Source: Persicirhabdus sediminis (GTDB taxonomy: Bacteria > Verrucomicrobiota > Verrucomicrobiia > Verrucomicrobiales > Akkermansiaceae). From it: a stretch of 64,000 bases of DNA. The position numbers and the translations under genes are program-made. The stretch spans positions 31,374-95,373 of the forward strand of contig NZ_JAENIM010000043.1 of the NCBI RefSeq assembly GCF_016595495.1. The letters run 5' to 3'. Positions 36,201 through 42,868 of the stretch are shown here, in pieces; position 1 is the stretch's first letter, and each line of letters begins with the position of its first letter. The notes below the pieces were generated by a model. That model did not search any database and was not told the DNA's origin. It worked only from the letters and a program-made list of their open reading frames with translations.

Positions 36201-36930
36201 CACCTACCGCAGAGCCATTCAGCTGGCTGGGTCCGGCGTCGTTCAAGTCGCCATCAAATGGCCAGTAGCCAACCAACCCGCTGCCCATTTCAGTAGCGCT
36301 GAGTGGCTGGTTTAAATCCTCCTTTGTTAGTGATACATTGTCGACTATGATAGACGACTGCGAAGTGGTGACCAATGTTGGCTCGGTGGTATAATGCACT
36401 TGCACACGCACGGTTTCGCAGCCAGCTGGAGCAATGCCCTCAAGCTCGTAGCGATGCCAGCTGGTGTCGACAACCAATGCATCTACGTCTAGATTCTGGC
36501 GGGAAATTTCCTGCCCGCTAGCGTCTAACCAGACGATGGACGTTTCCATCTGTGTGCCATTGGCGAGCACGTTAGCATTAAAGGCTGAGCTGAGTGCTAG
36601 ATGATAGCGGTCTCCGGCAACGGCTGGGATATCCTGATAGAGTGTCTGATCCAGATTGGTGATCCAGCCTTTCAGCCACGCTCCTTGGTTGCCAGATTCT
36701 GATGACCAGCCAGCATTTTGAATTGTCGTATAGTTAGAGTTACCAATAACAAACCAGTCGCCACTAGTGTTCATGGCGGTGCCGCCGCTGGAAAGCGCCG
36801 GTTCTTCAAAGCCTACATTCTGCAGCAGCTCGGTAGCTGAAAGAGAGGACATACAAAGCAGCGAGCTAAGCGCAGCCAGCCCAAGCGGGCTGTATTTCTC
36901 TCTAGGGTGAGGAAGGTGAAGTTTTTTCAT
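30262..36930 (-). CDS. Giant secreted LamG / diheme peroxidase-like / cadherin-like protein
   Basis: A 2222-residue protein. Signal peptide (SLLCMSSLSA near residue 25-34). Then a choice-of-anchor/CBM-like beta domain (about 35-205), a LamG domain (about 215-410, start GLVGYWPFDGDLNDAG), a repeat region of LVIVD/propeller type (about 430-760), a bacterial Ig-like domain (about 790-890), a second YVTN-type propeller (about 970-1330), a diheme cytochrome-c-peroxidase-like domain with CASCH (C1350) and CAQCH (C1482) and LKHEPRSP between, a second beta domain (about 1595-1755), two cadherin/Ig-like repeats (about 1760-1930) and a C-terminal lectin-like domain (about 1940-2222). Haem binding is expected from the motifs; a peroxidase role is inferred from family only. 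Transcribed alone on the minus strand. Confidence 0.88.
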   Translation of the reverse strand: MKKLHLPHPREKYSPLGLAALSSLLCMSSLSATELLQNVGFEEPALSSGGTAMNTSGDWFVIGNSNYTTIQNAGWSSESGNQGAWLKGWITNLDQTLYQDIPAVAGDRYHLALSSAFNANVLANGTQMETSIVWLDASGQEISRQNLDVDALVVDTSWHRYELEGIAPAGCETVRVQVHYTTEPTLVTTSQSSIIVDNVSLTKEDLNQPLSATEMGSGLVGYWPFDGDLNDAGPSQLNGSAVGGVSYTNGPFGQAVKLDDVAEAIDLNAGDISYPWTFSAWVKRSATGEAMEVLFDSANGSVRLKQDGIEEIGISKAVSGDLSLEKAMPSDQWVHLAMVAGEHTTCVYVDGYAYGTPPFASAFRVMDLPLDRIGQLAGTAGVHAELDELAVWNRELNAAEIRHLYLNGLQGETTSRTANVLNGRALGLSGPGINQQSYTTVGEKILEFDLNGVGDSGEEGRVVSIGYRDGWFYSDGRKLANTGGISVYDFSDITNPRRVSQHYDVHRPEHLYSEYLMPDGQDLYINATYNNEDKFIDISQLPAVSHATPQNLVAQRSPDVNAFFDGRYAYYGQYGYPRSHVAAEIWDMKTDTKLVDLDFENQLGFRGCMTVVGNLMLVTASNTGDGVAAYDVSNPANPVLLDLIYGVGNAYEPAVYGDKLVMPGKDAAGNKRTTVVDFSDPSNLTVVGSFVATGLNHYIQFQDNIGYIGRGMYNMDDLSTIATFDVGAEYMVPMGNVVLSVGGKGHAAFYASSTEPDTRGPDVSYCNPVNGATGQSVKSRIAIVIPENLDTSSITPENFIVRPVGGQTLAGYFTYSDKDIITFTPDEDLAVSTTYEIVVSQGGIKDVVGNGLETTFTSSFTTSDSAIDNSNAAPLVTDFNLSTYPVSAGQSVTLSPFAIDSEGEALEYQLVQDGVAGAWQSAADLTTSFSTDGRHQILVNVRDASGNVSSYNYTITVGSVPTGAAPAKSSGLTIDTTTATIWSVNPDNNTVSALLADTNTKVKEVAVGQKPVSVATNSVDEVWVTCKGNDQIDIITTSNNNLSESIKLDYGSAPSGITYHAGNDKFYVALEGSGQLLEIDPASKIVTRQLELSRGARAIAIDGDGNKAYVSQFITEVETAHVWQVDLTNMSLTTTINLAKDTSIDESANGRGILNYLAGLSINPAGDELWVAATKANTDRGEFLEGGSGQPDSQAFQNTIRAVTAVVELSSSSELAGRRFDHDNKAFPAAVEFSPLGDYVFIAMRGNNEVLIYDILDGTMALRKTLLTELSPDALLYDATSGNLFVKNFMSRSVQSFDIQPFLAYQGATNVQLNTITVSNETLSAEVLLGKQVFYNANDERMSRDSYLSCASCHDDGGQDGRTYDFTERGEGIRNNSTLNGKRGTGHGRVHWSGNFDEIQDFEHDIRGPFGGTGFLADSDFNTGSRNQPLGDSKAGHSVELDALAAYVTSLKHEPRSPAREADGYMTASAYLGQRHFADLNCAQCHGGADFTDSASLVRHDIGTIKVSSGQRLSGLLDGIDTPTLKGLADTAPYLHDGSAATLAEVFNATNAPDGSAHAVVRSLSASAQQELLDYIIQLDSAASEAPGTPGANLVSNAQFDVGTDSKNLDEAFDVPSWRRVTVGDANIWLEVATLDGIASRYIESRWQNSYIYQDIPVNAGDIYQLSTDYYNKGDNNNKWEPTLQLEWYDALGGLIGSTIIVDEGDIANETPGIWYTLQGSHQAPASAAFGRVILRVDNNGSSSAQRTLFDNVSMVGNAAPVALDDTGYLVDQEDTITIDVLANDSDADGDTLSLVSVTNGTRGTAVIDNGKVTYTPSAGQSGSDSFTYTLTDGNQNITANVSLTIEISNLPPVANNDSLTLIEGSDAQITLTGSDPDGDNLNYNITGQPASGQLSQQGSLVTYTPNAGFYGTDSFSFTASDAEFTSASATITVTVEQDLTPKLARTTLSSVGNTNWTQVDLGTYYHSAVIIATPIYPDSTTPPVVTRLRNVSGSGFEIQIDRFDGLTDSISLDVSIVAVEAGIYTHAAHGVTMEAARMTSTVTAENNNWLAESVSYNNSYTSPVVLGQVMSNNDDSPSVFWCHGSSRNNTPDANNLNIGKHVGEDSVVSRADETIGYIVIESGSGTINGVAYEAATGADSIRHWSNNGDNPYSYSLSGALSNPSVAALSGAAMDGADGYWPVLFGASPISSSSLNLVADEDMLGNSERKHATEQVNYLVLE

Positions 36931-37650
36931 TGTTGTGTTTGAGGTTGCTCTTCTTCACAAACGTAGTTTTCATATGCAAAACTTCGATGGTGAGGGAGAT
37001 CAGGCTATTTTCCCCGATCTCATGGGCTTTGTGGAGATAAAAACCCATCATGGCTTTTTCACATCCAATAAAATTGTAAGGATTTCATTTCCTGCAAACA
37101 TTTACATCTATTGATGTGTCGTACAGGATTCACTCAAACGCATGTTCCTCGCCGCAGTGAAAATAGTCAAAGACTAGCATTTCCGTAATTACGTAAAATC
37201 GTTAGTTTTGCGCCAAATGGTCAATAAACTGTAACTCAGAGACTTGCCAAAAAAGGGGGGCAAGAGGGGTAAATAAATCACTAATACAGCTGTTTAGTGT
37301 GATATAAATGAGTATAATAGCTGGCTGGATTCTAGCGGATCATCTTCTCGCTCAGGCGAGATTTTACCACCGCGAGATCTCCAGCAGCCCGCAGAGGGGG
37401 AAGGCAGCTGGACTATATAAGCGCGTGATTAAAACGCTGCGGTATATTAAAGCATAGCTATTTAAGCTGGCTGATAAAGGGCATAAAAAATGCACATGAT
37501 TGCGCATTTCTACCAGAATGAACTCGTTAGGCGGTTGATTTGTAAACGTTTCAATCAACAGATATTGAGTCAGTTATCACAATTGGCGCGGGGTCATCTA
37601 TGCAGAGTGTGGTATATTACAGCCGTCCGCCCAAGGCAGACAAACCTGTA
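36931..37650. other. 720-bp divergent intergenic region
   Basis: No gene supported. It lies between the giant gene (minus) and the BetT-like gene (plus), so it must hold both promoters. It contains several AT-rich stretches, a short palindrome GTTGATT/AATCAAC near 37532-37557 and the word CAGCTGG. No classical -35/-10 pair can be named with confidence. A 17-codon in-frame extension before 37651 has no ribosome-binding site and is left out. Confidence 0.5.
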
Positions 37651-39672
37651 ATGACATCCAAAGACACAATCAATCGACCCGTATTTTTCAGCTCCTTATT
37701 GATCACATTAGTAACCGTGATTTATTCCGTCCTCCAGCCAGAGGGTAGCGCGGAACTATTCCAATCCATGCAATCATGGATCACCGGCAACGTTAGCTGG
37801 CTCTATGTGTTAGGTGTGGCTAGTTTCCTCATCTTCATCTTCTCTATCATGGTTAGCCGCCTGGGCGACATCAAGCTCGGCCCAGATCACTCCGAGCCGG
37901 ATTATTCCAACAAATCCTGGTTTGCCATGTTGTTCTCCGCTGGCATGGGCATCGGCCTGATGTTCTTTGGTGTTGCCGAGCCAGTGATGCACTATCTAGC
38001 ACCTCCTGTGGGCACGCCGGAATCTATCAATGCCGCCGAGCAGGCACTGCGCATTACCTTCTTCCACTGGGGCCTCCACGCCTGGGGCATCTACACGGTA
38101 GTGGCGCTCAGCTTATCATATTTCAGCTATCGTCATAACTTACCACTGCTGCCGCGTTCTGCGCTCTATCCGCTGATTGGTGAGAAAATTTACGGACCTA
38201 TCGGCCACGCTGTGGATACCTTTGCGGTTATCGGCACCCTGTTCGGTGTAGCTACTTCACTTGGTTTTGGTGTGCAGCAGCTCAATGCTGGCCTGCACTT
38301 CCTCTTTGGTCTTGAGCAATCTACCATCGCTCAGGTGGTCTTGATTGTTATCGTCACCGGCCTAGCCACCATCTCAGTGGTGCTTGGCTTAGACGCTGGC
38401 ATTAAAAGACTCTCAAATATCAACATGCTGCTAGCTGTTGCCTTGTTAGTAATTGTTTTACTCATGGGCCCTACTCAGATGCTGCTGCAGACACTCGTGC
38501 AAAATACCGGCACCTACATGAGCGAGCTCGTTAGTAGCACCTTCAACATGTACGCCTACGAGAAAAAGGAAGCATGGTTAGGTGGCTGGACACTATTCTA
38601 CTGGGGCTGGTTCATTGCTTGGTCACCATTTGTAGGCACCTTCATCGCCCGTGTATCACGCGGTCGTACGATCCGTGAGTTCATCGTTGGTGTGCTCTTC
38701 ATTCCTACTGGCTTCACTTTCTTGTGGATGACTATTTTTGGCAATACTGCCCTGCATGAAATTGCTGGAGCGAGTAATGATATCCTATCATCCGCCGTTG
38801 GAGATAATGTAGCTGTAGCTATCTTTGTTTTCTATCAGCAGCTTCCTGTTGTGGAAATTATGTCCATGCAGCTACCTCTAGCGGGTCTGTTAGCGGGCCT
38901 GTCATTAATCTTGATCGCCACCTTCTTCATCACCTCAGCTGATTCTGGCGCGCTGGTGATAGATACCATCACCGCGGGAGGAGAGACCAATACTCCTGCT
39001 TGGCAGCGCATCTTCTGGACATCTATGATTGGCATCGTCGCCCTCGTACTGCTCTACGCTGGTGGGCTCTCCAGCTTGCAAACCCTAGTGATTGCCAGCG
39101 CCTTCCCATTCCTCTTTGTGATCATCCTCTTCTGTTTCTCGCTATTCAAAGCGCTGCGACACGATTACATGCTCATCAACAGCGTGCAGAGCCACAATAC
39201 ATCCGTGCAATTCTCCAAGGCTAACGTCAGCTGGCAAGAGCGTATGGATTCGTTGTTAGTCAATCCATCTCATAAGGAAGCTCAAGATTTCCTCCAGCTA
39301 GAAGTGCGCCCAGCCATGAGCAAACTCGTCAAACAGTTTGAATCTAATGGATTCGCTACAAAATTGCTAGAAGAAGACGAACGTGTCCGCCTCGTCGTCA
39401 TCAAAGATGAAGTAGAAAACTTCTCCTATGGCATCCGCCTGCGTCAGTTTGCTGTGCCAGTATATGCCGATGAGACACGCGAAGGTTACTACCGCGCCGA
39501 GGTATTCCTTCACCAAGGTGGCCAGCAATACGACGTTTACGGCTACAACGAAGACCAAATCATTGCCGACTTCATCAGCCAGTACGAACGCCACCTGCAC
39601 TTCCTCTATCTCGCCAGCTCAGAGATTCTCGACGACGAGCAGGTAGGTGAGGACGCTGAAAATAAATCCTAA
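37651..39672 (+). CDS. betT: BCCT-family choline/betaine transporter, BetT-like
   Basis: Sodium- or proton-coupled carrier for choline or betaine, giving osmotic protection. Start ATG at 37651 chosen over a reading frame that extends 17 codons upstream. Twelve membrane segments; family blocks are MLFSAGMGIGLMFFGVAEPV, FYWGWFIAWSPFVGTFIARV and the substrate-site segment near it, and ITSADSGALVID. The soluble C-terminal domain (about residues 520-660, ending YYRAEVFLHQGG and QYERHLHFLY) is of the BetT type and is usually the osmosensor. No betaine-synthesis genes are adjacent. A strong terminator follows. Confidence 0.92.
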   Translation: MTSKDTINRPVFFSSLLITLVTVIYSVLQPEGSAELFQSMQSWITGNVSWLYVLGVASFLIFIFSIMVSRLGDIKLGPDHSEPDYSNKSWFAMLFSAGMGIGLMFFGVAEPVMHYLAPPVGTPESINAAEQALRITFFHWGLHAWGIYTVVALSLSYFSYRHNLPLLPRSALYPLIGEKIYGPIGHAVDTFAVIGTLFGVATSLGFGVQQLNAGLHFLFGLEQSTIAQVVLIVIVTGLATISVVLGLDAGIKRLSNINMLLAVALLVIVLLMGPTQMLLQTLVQNTGTYMSELVSSTFNMYAYEKKEAWLGGWTLFYWGWFIAWSPFVGTFIARVSRGRTIREFIVGVLFIPTGFTFLWMTIFGNTALHEIAGASNDILSSAVGDNVAVAIFVFYQQLPVVEIMSMQLPLAGLLAGLSLILIATFFITSADSGALVIDTITAGGETNTPAWQRIFWTSMIGIVALVLLYAGGLSSLQTLVIASAFPFLFVIILFCFSLFKALRHDYMLINSVQSHNTSVQFSKANVSWQERMDSLLVNPSHKEAQDFLQLEVRPAMSKLVKQFESNGFATKLLEEDERVRLVVIKDEVENFSYGIRLRQFAVPVYADETREGYYRAEVFLHQGGQQYDVYGYNEDQIIADFISQYERHLHFLYLASSEILDDEQVGEDAENKS

Positions 39673-39786
39673 CGAATTGGTCTGTGCGCTGGCTGGATTG
39701 ACTTTCGCAGCACGGACTAACTAATTAACTAGCTGGGCCGTCCAGCTAGAAAATCTAGCCACCCGCACATAACATCCAGCTAGTCC

Positions 39787-39859
39787 GCCCTCACCACCGA
39801 GGGCGATCAACCATACCAACCCGCTTGACTCCAGCCCGCTGGACAAGCGGGTTTTTTTT
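39787..39859 (+). terminator. Terminator after the BetT-like gene
   Basis: A first hairpin GCCCTC/GAGGGC (39787-39804) precedes a strong one, AACCCGCTTG (39818-39827) paired with CAAGCGGGTT (39844-39853) with an inner TCCAG/CTGGA stem, then eight T to 39859. It ends the BetT transcript. Confidence 0.92.
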
Positions 39860-40008
39860 GTCTATCATCATGACCCATTCAGCTAGGAGTGTTGGCAGGG
39901 AGATCCGCTTACCATTTTTTTTACCGCCTTGGGAATGTGTGAAGCTATTGAAGTAGTCAGAGCCGAAGCAGCCTTTTAGACAATCTGCTAGTGCGAATGG
40001 TTTACAAT

Positions 40009-40078
40009 GAGGGAGAGCTAGTGAGGGAGAGCTGTGTGGGAGAGCTGTGTGGGAGAGCTGTGTGGGAGAGCTGTGTGG
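40009..40078. repeat. Short tandem repeat, about 5 copies of GTGTGGGAGAGCT
   Basis: The 13-base unit appears about five times in a row; the first two copies differ slightly (GAGGGAGAGCT). No gene depends on it; it may be a slippage-prone tract. Confidence 0.85.
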
Positions 40079-40380
40079 TGAATTAGCCCGTAGGGCTAGA
40101 GGATTTTAGCCGCGGGTCAACGAGCCCAGCGAGTGCAACCCGTGGTTGCATTCCAGCTAGATCCGTTCCCCGAAGGGGAAATGGAACGTAGCGGGTATTT
40201 GTTCATCCAGCTCAAGCAGAAATAGCTAGGCAGACATTAGTTCTAAAATGATATGGTTGGGGGGAATTTCCTGCGAGTCTAATGCTAAAGTTGTCTTGTC
40301 ATAGGCCCATACGGTATAAATCAACAAGTCGATTAAGTTGCATTCCTTAACCACTTGCCAGCTACGTAACATAGCCAATG

Positions 40381-40420
40381 TGAAAATTTTAACCTCAACC
40401 CAAAAAACTAGCGCACTGAG
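40381..40420. repeat. Upstream copy of an imperfect direct repeat around the L,D-transpeptidase gene
   Basis: TGAAAATTTTAACCTCAACC and the following 20 bases match the stretch at 41233-41273 at about 33 of 40 positions, both copies ending in a CTAGCGC block. The two copies flank one gene. Confidence 0.7.
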
Positions 40421-40449
40421 TGGTTAGTGTGCTAGACGTTAGCGAAACA

Positions 40450-41226
40450 ATGAATCACCTCCCGAGAAAGCCATACCTAGTAGCCCTTGTTGCAACATTT
40501 GGTCTCGTAATATTTTACCATTTCGGTGGTCCCATATGGCGGCCAATCAAAGCTCGCCTCACAGGTGAGAAGACCGTTGTGCAGGTTCTTGACGAGCTTG
40601 AACCGCTCATGGCTAAACGATTCCAGGATCTTGGACCTCTCACCAATGGCGAACCGATGAGTATTCTCGCGTTTAAGAAAGAACAACGGCTCGAGCTTTG
40701 GAAGCAGCGCGAGAGCGGCTGGGAGATGGTTTGTTCCTACCCGTTCACTGGCTACTCAGGTACGCTGGGCCCCAAGCTGGAGGAGGGTGACGGCCAGATT
40801 CCCGAAGGAATCTACCAGATCGAATACCTGAACCCAAACAGCTCATACCATCTTTCTATCAAGCTCGATTACCCGAATTCATTTGATCGGAAAATGGCAG
40901 ATGTAGATGGTCGAGAAGAGCTGGGCTTTGACATCTTCATTCACGGGTCGAGTGCTACGATAGGCTGTATACCTATTGGTGATGAGGCTATCGAGGAGTT
41001 GTTCTATCTGATTGCCAAGAACGGATATAGTAATGTGACCACCATCATTACGCCTGTTGATTTCCGTCTTGGGGCCGCACCGCCTGAGGTGGACGGCATT
41101 GGCTGGGAGGCTGATCTCTACGCCAAGCTTTCCAAGAGGCTGAAGGACTATCCAATTCCTGAAAATCCCAACAATGAAGATGATAACAAGGAGCATCAGC
41201 TGCCCACAGTCCCACCGAGCAGCTAA
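40450..41226 (+). CDS. YafK-like L,D-transpeptidase-domain protein
   Basis: YkuD-fold protein of the YafK/DpaA type, acting on peptidoglycan or on its link to outer-membrane lipoproteins. Start ATG at 40450 (a GTG ten codons earlier is possible). An N-terminal membrane anchor or uncleaved signal is seen at about residues 8-26, with catalytic block GDGQIPEGIYQI, then NPNSSYHLSIKLDYPNSFDR and FIHGSSATIGCIPI with H165 and C173. Other members cleave the Braun lipoprotein link in E. coli; here the target is not known. The C-terminus is a Pro/Asn-rich tail. The gene is flanked by near-identical 40-bp repeats. Confidence 0.85.
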   Translation: MNHLPRKPYLVALVATFGLVIFYHFGGPIWRPIKARLTGEKTVVQVLDELEPLMAKRFQDLGPLTNGEPMSILAFKKEQRLELWKQRESGWEMVCSYPFTGYSGTLGPKLEEGDGQIPEGIYQIEYLNPNSSYHLSIKLDYPNSFDRKMADVDGREELGFDIFIHGSSATIGCIPIGDEAIEELFYLIAKNGYSNVTTIITPVDFRLGAAPPEVDGIGWEADLYAKLSKRLKDYPIPENPNNEDDNKEHQLPTVPPSS

Positions 41227-41232
41227 GCATCA

Positions 41233-41273
41233 TGAAAATTTCATCATCAACGCAAAAACCTAGCGCGCAGGAG
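41233..41273. repeat. Downstream copy of the direct repeat around the L,D-transpeptidase gene
   Basis: TGAAAATTTCATCATCAACG onward matches 40381-40420, then continues with a GTTGGTGTG block against GTTAGTGTG in the upstream copy. See the paired entry. Confidence 0.7.
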
Positions 41274-41454
41274 GGTTGCAGTTGGTGTGTAAATAGACAG
41301 ACAAGCTAATTGAACGGCTGCGGAAAAACCCAAAACGACTGAGGTTATTTCAGCTGTAATCCTTGTAGCTAGGGCAATCATGGTCCAGCTAGCTGAAAAA
41401 TGTCTGGCATTTTTTATGACACTATTGAGCAGGAATTCCACTGCCGAAGGCATG

Positions 41455-41702
41455 GTTAAATGCCAGCCCCGTGCGATGGCGCAGCCATCCCGCGGGGAGG
41501 CAGATTCACCGAAACCCGAGCCCTGAATGGGCTCCACATAGGCACAGCCGTAGCAGAAATTTGTCGCCATCAGCTTGGCTGGGCTTTCTCTCGCCCCTTT
41601 GGGGCTTCAGGGTCATTGGGCGTGTTTACCCTGACCTGCGTTAGGCCTTCAGCCTGGCCTTGCTCAGGGCTGTAGTTTCTCGGTCCTTCGGACCTTTTTT
41701 TG
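41455..41702. repeat. Palindromic element cluster, related to the 48641 array
   Basis: A row of hairpins: GATGGC/GCCATC nested in CCCCG/CGGGG (about 41467-41498), GAGCCC/GGGCTC (41519-41535), GCCCC/GGGGC (41593-41606), then a 75-bp unit at 41628-41702 with outer stem CCCTGA/TCAGGG, inner AGGC/GCCT, and GGTCC/GGACC followed by seven T. This last unit has the same order of parts as each copy at 48641-49340. Two reading frames here (opposite strands) lie within the hairpins and are judged spurious. The rest of 41274-41882 shows nothing else. Confidence 0.7.
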
Positions 41703-41882
41703 GAAATACAGACTCAAAATCAGTGGATTAGTATTCAGTCAGCTAGAATGTTAAATCCAGTGATTTTGGATAACAAAACGATTCGATTAGAGGTTGCAGC
41801 AACCTGCTAGTACTCGGTAATCTTGTCTTGTGATATTAAAGTTGTGGAGGGTGGCTAATTAATTTTAGTCATTTAGACTGTA

Positions 41883-42197
41883 ATGTTATTTAATGATATG
41901 AGGCAGATAATAGCTAAGTTGAAAAAAGATGAGTTTTTTAGGCCGAGTGCTCTATTTGTTTGGAAAAAAGTTGACATAATGTTGCTAATTTTTTTCACAC
42001 TGGGGTATTTTGTGATGTTTGAAATGCCTAACAAGACGGGGGTGGGAGCACTGTCCTTCTGTTTAGCTCAAACAACTACGACACTGTTGATGGTGTATAG
42101 GGTTGTCATAAAGCAAAATAAAAAAATTCGAGAACTAGAAAAGTTACTGAATAAAGAATCTGGTGATGGTGACAAAGCAAAGCTACAATTCTATTAG
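41883..42197 (+). CDS. Small membrane protein with coiled-coil tail
   Basis: 104 residues; two hydrophobic segments (about 33-47 and 56-74) and a C-terminal coiled coil (KQNKKIRELEKLLNKES). AT-rich compared with neighbours, no known family. Single gene, convergent with the unknown gene at 42286. Coding status moderate. Confidence 0.5.
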   Translation: MLFNDMRQIIAKLKKDEFFRPSALFVWKKVDIMLLIFFTLGYFVMFEMPNKTGVGALSFCLAQTTTTLLMVYRVVIKQNKKIRELEKLLNKESGDGDKAKLQFY

Positions 42198-42285
42198 ACT
42201 TTGAATCTAGATCTTCTGCTAGAATCAGGTGATTGGTTTCAGCAGATTCTTGAGATGATGTTTGGTTTTCTAACCGGTTGAGAGG

Positions 42286-42867
42286 TCACAGCTGGTCGTT
42301 ATCGATGACGAGTTGGTTTGCTTGCAACTCAGCACCTCGCACGGTGAGGCGGATGGAGGTGATGGGGGTTTCTGATAGGTGGAAGAAAACGATTTCACCA
42401 TTGTATAGAATCTCTACTTTGTTGGGCGAATTGACGACTTCTAATTTGCTCTTTTGATAGAGATTGTCGAGGTAGAGCGTCTGGCACTTTTTTTGTTTTT
42501 CGTGTTCGGTCGGCTGAGCTGGTTTGAAATTGATATCTTTGAGGTGGAAGTGGCCTAGGTATTCGTTGTCGCCAGCCCATGCGGCAATGATGAGATATGG
42601 GGGCTGTTGGTGATGTTCGAGTCGAGTCAGCTGGAATTGCAATGAGGCTAACTGGAAGCTGTCGCGCAAGGTAATGCGGTGATGTTTGTAGGAATCTAGC
42701 GGGTCGACGGTGATGTCGAAAATCGAGGGATTTTTTTCGTCAGCTGAGCTTTGCTGGGCGGCAAAGATATAGGGGCCAGAGAAGATGCTCTCGGCTGCGT
42801 TCACCGGAGCGAAAAGCATGAGGGCGGCGGAGATGATGCCGTAGATGGAGTTAGGTGAAGCAGTCAT
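42286..42867 (-). CDS. Secreted protein of unknown function, last gene of the PadR operon
   Basis: No family is recognised. A signal peptide (about 24 residues, ending APVNA) is followed by a beta-rich domain, with RITLRDSFQLASLQFQLTRL and PPYLIIAAWAG. It starts 1 base after the TPM gene stop, so it is translated from the same message. The domain may carry a ligand or partner for the TPM protein; this is inference from position only. Confidence 0.7.
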   Translation of the reverse strand: MTASPNSIYGIISAALMLFAPVNAAESIFSGPYIFAAQQSSADEKNPSIFDITVDPLDSYKHHRITLRDSFQLASLQFQLTRLEHHQQPPYLIIAAWAGDNEYLGHFHLKDINFKPAQPTEHEKQKKCQTLYLDNLYQKSKLEVVNSPNKVEILYNGEIVFFHLSETPITSIRLTVRGAELQANQLVIDNDQL

Positions 42868-42868
42868 G

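Larger units (their letters stand above)
39860..40449. other. 590-bp intergenic region with short repeats
   Basis: No gene. It contains a 13-bp tandem repeat (40009-40078), a palindrome TAGCCC/GGGCTA (40084-40098), a palindromic stretch ending in TTCCCCgaaGGGGAA near 40158, and one copy of a direct repeat (40381-40420) whose partner lies after the next gene. The text at 40081-40200 resembles palindromic repeats often seen in intergenic DNA of this phylum. Confidence 0.6.

Noticed and set aside
37600-37650. Longer start for the BetT-like carrier
   Set aside because: The 17 extra codons have no ribosome-binding site and the family begins near MTSKDTINRPVFF.
40381-41273. Integron gene cassette
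   Set aside because: No RYYYAAC/GTTRRRY core pair could be placed in either flanking repeat and no integrase is near.
41247-41675. Two overlapping opposite-strand reading frames in the 41.2-41.7 kb gap
   Set aside because: They run through hairpin-rich repeat DNA, lack ribosome-binding sites and protein family features.
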